Source: Paraphaeosphaeria minitans
Lineage: Eukaryota; Ascomycota; Dothideomycetes; Pleosporales; Didymosphaeriaceae
Assembly (NCBI GenBank): GCA_015832175.1
Contig: WJXW01000003.1
Span: 558,001 to 622,000 of the forward strand
Direction: 5' to 3'
Length of the DNA stretch: 64,000 nucleotides
This document shows positions 48,295-58,730 of this stretch, in pieces (the stretch's first letter is position 1; each line of letters opens with the position of its first letter). Below the pieces are notes generated by a model. It worked only from the letters and a program-made list of their open reading frames with translations, was not told the origin of the DNA and did not search any database. The translations under genes were made by a program, and so were the position numbers.

Positions 48295-48609
48295 TATTGG
48301 TTTGGCTTAATCTGCAATTAAGCATTGAAGGGTTAATAGTATACTATTATGTAAAGGGTAAGAAGTAGGTTTAATTAATTACGTCTTGTCTATTATACAA
48401 AGGGGCACTAAGGACCTTATAAAGTCTCTACCTCTTAGCGCTAACCTAAGTAGTGGGTCCTTGTGCAGGTCCTTATGGGTAGGCAGGGCCTTATAAAGTC
48501 TCTGCCTTTTAGCGCTAACCTAAGTAGTAGGTCCTTGTGCGGGTCCCTATAGGTAGGTAGGCCCCTATTTTACTTAGTGCTATTTGTACAATAAACTATA
48601 TAGACACTA
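48295..48609 (+). mobile_element. Short non-autonomous repeat M2
   Basis: About 315 bp, homologous to M1 in opposite orientation, with the roughly 70-nt unit (CTTATAAAGTCTCTGCCT to GTAGGTAGG) in two tandem copies. No convincing target duplication. Confidence 0.75.
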
Positions 48610-51006
48610 GTAACTTTTCTTTTATATAATAGCTTATATTTATTATACGCTTTCTCTTTCCTATCCTTCTCTATCTATACAGTTAGCCTTCCCCTATTAG
48701 AACAGGTTATAAGGTAGGTGTAGTGTTACTATACAGTAGAGGTCTTATTTATACCCACTCTTATATAAATAGGTAGTAATAGCTAACCTACTTAGTTTTT
48801 ACTCTACCTTTTTGTATAGTAGTAGAGTTATATTACGCAATAAGGCTCTTTCTAGGCATATATTCTATGCGTAAATAAAAGGTAGGGTGTTAAGTAATAT
48901 AATGCTTAGCGCTAGGTCTTAGTAAGTAGGTATAGAAGGATCGCTCCTAGTTATGCGATAAAGGTATATAGTAGAAGTAAGGTATAAGGTAGCTTTCTGT
49001 GCTTCTTCTTTATTACTCTCTTAGTCTTATTTATCTTCCTCTTTTTTTGTGTAATAGTCTTTATCCTCTAGCTCTCCTTTATAGTTAACGATGTATACTT
49101 ATACATCTATAGCAGAGGGTTTATATTTATAGAAGTTAGCGTATAATAATATGTATTACCTTTTAGCTTACTAGGTATTTCTTAGTAGATAGTTAGTGGA
49201 CTAGCATCCTTCTTTATAGTATATAAAGCATTTCTACTTTATACAAGAGCTTAAACTTCTAAAATTACCTCTTTTTTTTAGTCTAAAGGTTAATCTACCT
49301 CTAGAGGGGCTAGATCCTCTTATGCGATTAGGATTATTATATTATTAATTAGTGTAGTACACCTTTTTACTATTTTAGAGAAACTATAACTTTTTTCTAT
49401 CTTTAGTAACTTAGAGTGACACACAAAGGTTACTAAGTAGGCCTTCTACTATATTTTTAGGGTTAAATATAGCTTGTTTAAGGTTAAGATAGCTATAGTA
49501 TGCTTGTATAATAGTGGTATATAGTTATAGTTTACTACTAAAGCCTTGTCTAAGAGCCCTTTAGGCTAAAGTAAGCTTATTAATTATTACTTCTAGGGCC
49601 TTATGCGATATAGTAGCTAGATTATCCCTTTTATAGTGTTTAAATGTAAGAGTGGTCTAGTCTATCTAGTACTAATTATAATTAATACTAGTGTTAAAGT
49701 GCCTGTTTAGTCTGTTATATAATTTATCCTATAAAAGTCCTAGTCTAATATTATGTAAGTAGTAGGTGCTCGCACGATTAGAAAGGATTCCTAGGAAAAT
49801 GTTTATATACTAGTCCTATAGTATACCTAGCCTATAGTATAGTTCTCTAAAGACTTTTGCCTTGTCTGCTAGAATATTATATAGCCTACTAGTGTAGTTA
49901 TTCTCTTTACTCTAAGCCTTCTAAAAAAGAATAATCTTATCTAGCTAGATATAAGTATAATCTCTTAGTTATTAAGGAGACTAGGAGTGTCTAGCCTCTT
50001 TATATAATTAGTTTGTTAGGTAAAAGCAGTTTAGGTTTTAGGCTATTACTACTAGTGTAGCTCTATATATAGTGTCTCTGCCCTTGTATATATAGGGATA
50101 GGCCCTAGCTGTGCTCTATGTATATATATATTACCTATAAATAGTGTAGGTTGTATTATTAGAATTGTGCAAAGCGGTTTAGGTTACAGTTATAGCGTTG
50201 TTGTACGAAGGGTCTATAGGTTATAGTTAAGCTATAACAGTTTAAAGAGTTTCTTTGTATAGGTGTCCTTTATTATAGTATTAGTAGCAATAAAGCCTTC
50301 TTTTGTAAGAAAAGTAATAAGCTCTCTTTTTACTATATAACTAATCTTATTAAAGGTTTTCTCTTTTTAGTTGTTAAAATCTTTAGTAAAAGAAGAGATT
50401 ACCTCTTTACCTTTAAGACTACTTACGCGATATTACGCAATTATGTATACTATATAAGTGTTTAGCTGTTTTAGAGAAGGGGGTAAGTAACTGTGTAGAT
50501 CTACTCTGTCTATCTAGTACTTTTGTGCAATCTCTCCTCTTAAGGTGATAGCCTTAATGTTTATTACTTCCTCTACTTATTAAAGCTATTTTAAGTTATC
50601 CTTTTAAGTAGCTTGTTGTGCGATTCCTTCTTATATAGATTCCTCTAGGAAGTCTCCTAGTCCTAGTGCTATGTTATTATCTTGTTAAATTGTGCGACTA
50701 GACCGTATTAGTGTATTACTAGTTTAATTGTGCGACGTGTTTACGTTTAGTTGTTGCTAGTTTAATTATACGACGTGTTTTTTAGGGTTATAAATATGCT
50801 TACTATCTCCTTTCTTTTCTATAGAATAGCTTAGACTAGATTATATAAATCTTTATAGATATACGCGCTTTATTTCTGCTTATTATATAATCTAAAATTT
50901 AATCTCTAGTAATGGTAATAATACAGAGCCTGTGTATTTATCTTACAGGGCGCTCTGTTTTTAGACCTTACTAGTTTATAGTTAATTAGAATTAACTACT
51001 AATTAG
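48610..51006 (-). pseudogene. Antisense retrotransposon gag-like relic
   Basis: On the minus strand, between about 49750 and 49350, a frame with stops reads RLGLL, LYNRLNRHFN, HKALEVIINKLTLA, IIQAYYSYLNL and NIVEGLLSNLC. This resembles the helical gag-like N-terminal region of fungal retrotransposon polyproteins, in which the central phrase is LECLELLVDKLQ-like. The rest is not recognised. The assignment rests on pattern memory only. Confidence 0.35.
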
Positions 51007-51318
51007 TGTTAGTTTAGCTTAATCTATAATTAAGTATTTAAGGGTTAATAGTATACTATCGTGTAAAGGGTAAGAAGTAGGTTTAATTAATTACGTCTTG
51101 TCTATCGTACAAAGGGGCACTAAGGACCTTATAAAGTCTCTGCCTCTTAGCGCTAACCTAAGCAGTGGGTCCTTATGTGGGTCCTTATAGGTAGGTAGGG
51201 ACTTATAAAGTCTCTGCCTCTTAGCGCTAACTTAAGTAGTGGGTCCTTGTGCGGGTTCCTATAGGTAGGTAGGCCCCTATTTTACTTAGTGCTATTTGTA
51301 CGATAAACTATACAGACA
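51007..51318 (+). mobile_element. Short non-autonomous repeat M3
   Basis: About 312 bp, same orientation and same doubled internal unit as M2 and M4. No target duplication visible. Confidence 0.75.
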
Positions 51319-52323
51319 AATAATATAGATATTATTAACTATTATCTACTTCTTACCCTTACTATTATAACTAGACGTGCTAAGTGTTAAAGTGTAAGAA
51401 GCGTTCTTTTTACTATTATTAGTATAAGCACGCTTAGAGTTACGTAGCGTATTATAATAGTTAGAAAGGACTATTAGAGTAAGAGTAATAGGGGTAGAAA
51501 GAGAGCTAAGTAGGACGCAAAGTAGTAAAAAATAATAAAATAGTTTAAAGTAGCTAGCTACACAAAGGTTTATCTAGAGAAATCTAAGTAAGAAAAGAAT
51601 AGGTAGGTAGAAAAGAGGCTATAATAATAATATTAATAGAGATTTTACTAATAAGCTAGTAAACAGCGCTAGCGTAATACTCTACCATAGAGAAAATAAC
51701 TACGCCTACCTCTACCTACTATAAATAATAATAGACCTATTATAGGCCGATAGGTTAAAACTATAAATAATACGCTTACCTATTATAGGTAAACTAACGC
51801 ACTCTATTTAAGCACCAAACAGCACTCCTCCTACCTAATAGCAATAAGAGACTTAAAATAATAGTTAATCTAGTTGAAGAACTACTAGTAAGTTAGACGC
51901 CATCTAATAGGGGCTAGGAAGGTATATTATAGGCTACGCTCTAGTAGATATCCTTATTCTATATCCTTTAACCTTAGGCCTATTAGGTCCTTCGGACCTA
52001 ATTTTCTAATCCTAGTGTAGTGTAAAGGTTGGCCTGCGATGGAAAATTAAAGAAACATAGGGCTAATTAGCTATTATTTAAATAGCTAATCGGAGACATA
52101 GAATAACTAGACAATACACGAAGAAGAGATCTAATAGACAATTAGAGTAGTTAGATTTATATAATACATTTTAGATAGGATAACCTAACTTACTCTTTTA
52201 TACTCCTCACTTAAAAACACTATAAACATAATAATTTTTAGTAAAGAACATAGCGCTACTTTTAAAGGAATATAGAGAAGTATAGGGAATAGTATTTAGA
52301 GAACTAATAGAACCTATTTAGTA
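51319..52323. other. Unassigned AT-rich DNA with two strong hairpins
   Basis: One hairpin has 9-bp arms ATTAGGTCC/GGACCTAAT and a TTC loop (51982-52002). The other has 10-bp arms ATTAGCTATT/AATAGCTAAT and a 5-nt loop (52066-52090). A sequence starting TGTAAAGGTTGGCC at about 52020 could be the start of another LTR, but no second copy is in the window. Confidence 0.4.
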
Positions 52324-52770
52324 GACTTTTAAGTAGCTACTAAATAGCTAGGAATAAAATAATAAGACTAATGGACTGTTAAGTAGCTGTTAGGTATATA
52401 GATAGATAGACTATATAGACTTTTAAGTAGTTATTAGTTATATAAATAGATAGATTAATAGACTTTTAAGTAGCTGTTAGATATATAGATAGATAGACTA
52501 TATAGACTGTTAAGTAGTTATTAGTTATATAAATAGATATATTAATAGACTTTTAAGTAGTCGCTAATTACCTAGAAATAAATTAATAACACACTAAAGG
52601 ACTATTAAGTAGCTATCTAGTACTAGTATAAACTATATAGACTTTTAAGTAGTTATTAGTTGCCTAGAATTAAAATTATAAGACACTAATAGACTTTTAA
52701 GCAGCTATTAAGTAGAAAGAGTAATAGACTAGAGGACGTTAAAGTGGCTACTAGACTCCTAGAAAGAGTA
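52324..52770. repeat. Degenerate minisatellite, about ten units of 40-52 nt
   Basis: Units start GACTTTTAAGTAG or GACTGTTAAGTAG at about 52324, 52373, 52418, 52461, 52505, 52548, 52600, 52640, 52692 and 52734. The middle units continue with TATTAGTTATATAAATAGATA. Confidence 0.75.
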
Positions 52771-53282
52771 AATATAATAGACCCTAGATAATTATAGTCT
52801 AAGTAAGTATTAAGTTAGGAATAAAAGGGAAATAAAATATTAGTACTAGAATTCTATTAAGTAAGATTATTATCTATAGAGCTAAAGCGAAATTACTAAT
52901 AGAAAACTAGCATAAGAAAAGGTAGATAAGAGAAAAATAGAGGAGAAAGGAATAGAAAGAAAGTAGATAAAAATAGATCTATATAGGTTTTATAGTAACC
53001 CTATTTACCTAACTACCCCTACTATGAGTAGCACTAGTTAGATAAGCTAGAGTATTAAGAAATACCTTTTAGAAGATATAAATAAAAGAAAATAGTTTAA
53101 GAATAAAAGAGTAGAAATAGAAGAGGGCTTCCCTTAAAAAAGAAATATAAGTTAGTTTACTTTAAGTTTAAATAATAGTAATACGCTACGCTTTAGTAGT
53201 GTTAATATTACTATTCTTTTAAAAGACTATAACTTTTAAGTAAAGGAAGTAAGGTAGAATAAGGAGCTTAAGAAGTAAAAGT
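52771..53282. other. Unassigned AT-rich DNA
   Basis: No motif or repeat partner recognised. Confidence 0.3.
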
Positions 53283-53364
53283 TATAAGAAATAGGTAACC
53301 TTTAAAGGTTTCTAGAGTTACTTTTCTATATTCTAGAAGTTTCTATAATAACGTTATAATAACG
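53283..53364 (+). repeat. Copia A LTR fragment
   Basis: Matches the first 83 nt of the Copia A LTR and stops inside the second CRE-like repeat, where the next LTR begins. Confidence 0.75.
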
Positions 53365-53460
53365 TGTTATAGGCTAGCCTTAGAGAGTGAATAGAACTGT
53401 AAGTGCCAAAATATAAAGGATAAATTCTAGATATTAAGTCTCTATAGGGAGGTGTGCTAC
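53365..53460 (-). repeat. Gypsy B LTR fragment, inverted
   Basis: The end of the B LTR in antisense (TGTTATAGGCTAGCC to GGTGTGCTAC), cut off where a G2-family element begins. It shows that the B LTR originally ended in TATAACA. Confidence 0.78.
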
Positions 53461-56400
53461 TGTTAAGTCTAAGAGGGCAGCTAGTCCTAAAGGGTTAAGG
53501 TTGATTCTTAGGCAGGAGTACTTATAGAAGGTAGAAGGTCTTATTAATATAATAGTATTTTATAAAGTGTAATAGGTTAACAATTTAGTCTACTAGAATC
53601 TAAATAATAGATTAATAAATAGATTAAATATAAGTATAAGAAGCTTATTCTCGCGTTCCTATATACTAAGTAATCCCACATGTCCTAGAGTCCTATATGT
53701 CCTAAAGTCCTATACATCATAGAGTCCCATATATTCTAGAGCCCTATACAGGCGAGTCCTATGCGTCCTAGAGTTCCTGTACAGTCAAGGCCCGTGCAGT
53801 CCTTAGGACCCCTAGGACCTATAACCTATTACCTAACTACTTAGTTAGCTAACTCTAGTAGACTAGTAGTCTAGAAGTATAATGAACTTATGCCCTACTA
53901 CTTATGTATAGCTAAATCCTAAAATTATTCTCCCCTTTCAAGCATAATATCCTTATAAGTTAACTACCTATAAAGTTATTATTTTATTCTATTTAATATA
54001 ACTATAGTTAAGCTAATTGTTCTAAGAAAGACTACGTTTTTATGATTATTACCTATTTATACTGCGCTAAGAAGAAATACGCTTACTACCTTTTTTTTAT
54101 ACTCTTAGTATACTAACTATATTAGATAGGGAAACTAGAGGTGTAAGCCTAAAGAGATCCCTTTACTAGATTATTTAAAAATAAATACTAAAATAGAGAA
54201 GTTAGAAAAGTTAGAGGCTAAAGAGAAGGTAAAGGTCTATATTAAGAAAGAGCTAGCTAAAGCAGCTCTTTTTTACACCTATTAGATATAATAGAAGATA
54301 GCGCGCTTACGTAATTAGTAAAAGAAATTATATTAGAAAGAATAAGAATTGTTTAATTACAGCATAAGTACTATAGACAAGTTAGAAGCGCTTAAGGCGT
54401 AGGAGAAGTTAGTGTAGGCTACTACGTTAATAAATCCTAACGCGCTATTAGGCGATAAGGTAATTAACTAGTCTATTTTATAGGCTAGCCCTTACACTAG
54501 TAGTAATTTCTAGGTGCGTTATAGTCGTTCTTTTATAATTTCTAGTATTTAATTATAGAAGTTATTTATCTATTATTAACAGTTAGACAGGTTTTCTTTA
54601 GGTTCTTATATATTTTTATTAGATAAGTACCCTTTCTACTTAATAAGGTATTCTTCTGTGTCTATGTACGCGTCGCGTACTTATAGAATTTACTCTACTT
54701 TGAATTTAGTTTCTTCCTAAGCTTAGTAATAGAAGGTGGTTTTAATTAGTATTTCTAGGTCTGCTAGTTCTAATAAGGATATATAGAATACTAGGTCTAT
54801 TTTCGCGTTAGCTAGTAGTTCTAATTTGTAGTTTACTAGTAATATTTGTTTAGAAATATAAAATAGTCTAACCTTAATAAAATCTAGTTTCTTATGTTTT
54901 TTCTTCGAAGTTTAAACGTTCTTTATAATTAGATATACTTTATCCCCCTTCTTTAGCTAAGATGCCGTTTTACGGCTTTATTTTTAGTAAGAAATTAATT
55001 GTTATTGTAGGTTTGGCTCAATCTGCAATTAAGCATTTAAGGGTTAATAGTATACTATTGTGCAAAGGGTAAGAAGTAGGTTTAATTAATTACGTCTAGT
55101 CTATCGTACAAAGGGGCACTAAGGACCTTATAAAGTCTCTGCCTCTTAGCGCTAACCTAAGTAGTGGATCCTTGTGCAGGTCCTTATAGGTAGGTAGGGC
55201 CTTATAAAGTCTCTGCCTCTTAGCGCTAACCTAAGTAGTGGGTCCTTGTGCGGGTCCCTACAAGTAGGCAGGCCCCTATTTCACTTAGTGCTGTTTGTAC
55301 GATAAACTATACAGACAGTTATTAAGCTTTTTTAAGGTTCTCTTAGAGTTATTAGTATATTTTCTTTATATTTTCTACTATGTCTATAGCTTCTTTTGTT
55401 TTAATTAACGTAGGAAATCGTTAATTAAAGAGATGTAGGTGTCTTCTATAGTTTACATAGAATAATGTATATCCTAATACTACTAATACTTTATTATTAT
55501 AGGCCAACTGTGCTATAGGTAGTAATAAAACCTAGTTATTCTTTTAACTATTGCAGTAGATGCGTAGGTACATTTTTATAGTTTAGTTTATACGTTCTGT
55601 TTATCTATCTATTAAAAAATAATAAGCTGTTAATAGCTTTTATTCTGTTCTAAGTAGGGCTATTAGCATTATTTAGTAATTTAACGTAAAGAGCTTGTCT
55701 CTATCGCTAATAATTATTTTTAGGATTCTGTAATATCTAATTAGTTAGTTTAAAATAAGAAAGGCTAGTTTCTTTACTATTACTCTTTTAAAGCATAGAA
55801 TAAGCCTAATATACTTAGTTAGTTAGTAGACTATTACTGGTATACTATTGTATTTAATTCCTATTATTAGATCCTTAGAGTTTAGAATTCCTATAACAAA
55901 ATTTATAGTAATGTCTTTTTATAGTGCTGTTAGTATTGTAATTACCTATATCTCTCTGTATTTAAAATATATACTATGTTTATTTCACTAGTATTCTACA
56001 CATTTATAGATATAAGTTATTATAGCTTCTTTTATTCCTTTAAAGGTATAGTTCCTTTTAAATAAGTTCTATTATCTTTGTAATACCTAGGTGTCTATAC
56101 ATAGGGTTATTATAGTATTGTTAGATAATCTTAGTCTGTAGATATTCTAGAACTTCTTAGTTAATTACTAAAAGTTAATTTAGTTCTACTATTAGTTCTA
56201 GAAATCTATCTTTAGCTTTACAAAGGATTATAGAGAAGGTTTTTACTTTTTCTCCTACTAGATTACTTTGTTAGCTAAAAGCGTCTGCTCTGCCATTTTC
56301 TTTTCTAGCTATATAGATAATTTTAAACTTATATTACCTAGTGGTCTATAACTATCTTTGTTATCGTAGCGTAAGTTCTTTTATTATTGTAACCCTTAGA

Positions 56401-56873
56401 AGGTTTTTATAATCTATATAGATTTCTAGTGTTAAGTAACTAAGTGTGTAGATCCTATAGTACTTTAAGGCTTTAACAATAGCGTAGAGTTCTTTATTAT
56501 ATATATTATATTATGTTTCTGCGTTATTAAATTTACATAAATAATAGGCAATTAGGTGCTATTTACTATTATGTTCTTATTTAGCGTAGGCGCCTAGCGT
56601 AAGATCGCTAGCGTCTATTTTAAAGCGTAGTGGTTTATTACTTCTAAAATAAATAAGGACAGGTTCTATAATATATACTGTCTTAAGAAGTTAGAATAAC
56701 ATTATACACTTATTTATCTATTTAAAGGGTACGTCCTTTTTTATAAGATTTATTAAAGGTAATATAACCTTTACGTAATCTTGGATAAATTGTTAGTTAA
56801 ATACATAGAATCCTAATAATTCTTAGATATTCCTAGCTATTTTTAGAATTAGCCAGTTTTTAATATATTTAAC
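53461..56873 (-). mobile_element. G2-family element, antisense, truncated
   Basis: 3' LTR 53461-53924, then purine tract and pol up to the RT region, colinear with 19365-22440 of G2. M4 is inserted at 55007-55317. The right side is cut at 56873 by Copia C. Its U3 has four of the 17-nt repeat units. Confidence 0.85.
55007..55317 (+). mobile_element. Short non-autonomous repeat M4 inside the G2-family element
   Basis: 311 bp with GTTATT on both sides (55001-55006 and 55318-55323). The empty site is seen in G2 near 20875, which gives a clean before-and-after comparison. Internal 70-nt unit doubled. Confidence 0.8.
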
Positions 56874-57068
56874 TGTTGTAGTAAAAAGGGCTCGAACTAT
56901 CACAGGATATTCAGGAGCAGAGTTGTAAAGAATACAAATAGCTAATTATAGGAAAGGATGCCAAAAGGGCAGACTATATACAAAAGAAACAAGCCTCTTA
57001 GCAAGAATCCTGTAATATGAATTAGTGGATCTAGAAAGAATTACGGAAGTGAGTGTTTTACTTTAACA
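56874..57068 (-). repeat. Copia C 3' LTR
   Basis: 195 nt; on the minus strand TGTTAAAGTAAAAC to CTACTACAACA. It keeps many CpA and TpG dinucleotides and so shows little or no RIP. Confidence 0.75.
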
Positions 57069-57329
57069 CACCCCCTAAGTAATCGCTTAAAGCAGATTAC
57101 CTATCCTAAGAAGTAATTTATAATTATCTAAATCCTTCCTAAAGATCTTTAAAAAACCATCTAAAGGCTGTTTAATAATTAAAAAACTATTAAGAATTAT
57201 TCTTCTAAATCTCCTTATCTTAAGAACAGCAATTCTATCACCCCCTACTTATTATAACAGCAAAACAATCACTATTTATCTTTCAAATCACAAATCCTAT
57301 TATAAATCGTGTCTAGAATCTCTTCTTCT

Positions 57330-58730
57330 AGTACGTTAGGAGCTTATAAGCGTGGCACAAAGGCCTAGAGCGTAAACACTTTTATTCTACTACTTTTTTT
57401 ACTTACTTCCTATTAACTATAAGGTAATTTCCCCGCTCTTACTAGCTAGCAAGTACAATAGGTAGGCATGTTTTAATTAGAAAGGAGCAGTAGTAAAAGA
57501 AATAAGTAGTAAAGAAAGAGCGTATTCAGCGCTTAATAATTAGATAGGTAGTAGAGTATATAAGCCCTTTACTAGCGCTTAATCTTCTCTCTTTAATCCC
57601 TTACTTTTAACGCTTTAACCTCCTATCTAATTTAAGCCTACTAGTTTAAGTCTTTAAATCCTACTACCTTATAGTAAGTTTTCTTCTTCTAATTATTACC
57701 TTACGCTCTTTCTGTTATTTAGAGCTTTGCTAACTCTTTTAGATATCTAATAACCTAGCTAAAGTACGCATAGTAAAGGCTGTAAAAGCTACTAAATAAA
57801 GCTCCTAATTCTCTTACTAAGATCCTCCTACTCTTTCTACTCTACTAGCTCCTCCTACCCTAGCTCTAGGCCTCTAGTAATCGCTTAGTGCTCTTAGATA
57901 AGTAAGCTACTTAGGCTACTTAAAGGGAGCTCTAGTAGAAAAGAGTAATATACACTACTATAATAACGCTTTAAGCTTAGGTAGGTGCTACTATACTTAC
58001 TTTACCTACTTTTATACTACTATATATAGGATTATTCTATTACTTTAGCTAATTTTACTAATTATTTCTATAGCTAGCTACATATTTAGACTCTAGCTAT
58101 AGATTTTATCTATTATTAACTATTAGAAGGTGCTAATATAAGCTTTTATTTTAAAATTCTTTCTAGATTTAGCTAATACTTTTTATAGGAGAGGCTAATT
58201 ACTAAGCTATATAAGAGGGTTAAGGTAGCCTTATAAGCTCTTTTTCCTACTAGTAGTTAGAAAGAGTAAGCTTAGTACATAGCTACTATTCTACTTCCTC
58301 CCTCCTAGCTAATTCTTAGTAGAGAATAGAGTAATTACCCTCCTACTTTACCTATTAAGGAGCAGCGTGGTCGTAGCTAATACTCTAATTAAAATAGCTA
58401 GATAAGTAGCCTATTAGCTCTAAAGTAGAGTAAAAGCTAGGTAAGTGCTTCTCCTCTTACTAATTAAAGGAAAAAAGGCTAGGGTAAGCTACTACCTACT
58501 ACTAATTAAAGGAGAAGTAGAGGATGTAGATAGGGTAAGGAATTACCTACTATAGAGAGGAGGAGAGGAGGAGGATAGGGAGAATCTCTTACTACTAATT
58601 ATAGGGGAGATTCTCGCACCCCTATAATTAAGTAGAGGAGAAAGAGAGTCTATATACTTATAGATAAGCTTTTTAATCTCTTTTTCCTCTAATTCTTATT
58701 CTCTCTCTAATTTTTTATTTCTTTTCTTTT
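57330..58730. other. Unrecognised segment between Copia C pol and its 3' end
   Basis: About 1.4 kb with pyrimidine-rich left half and GA-rich repeats (AGGAGAAGTAGAGG type) at about 58440-58660. A hairpin with 11-bp arms AATTATAGGGG/CCCCTATAATT lies at 58597-58629. It may be a long 3' untranslated region or a further nested insertion. Confidence 0.35.

Noticed and set aside
52324..52770. CRISPR-like array
   Set aside because: Units are adjacent degenerate repeats without distinct spacers, in a eukaryotic genome.
56880..56900. tRNA-like GGGCTCGAAC (possible B box)
   Set aside because: No acceptor or anticodon arms can be folded around it; it lies in the Copia C LTR.
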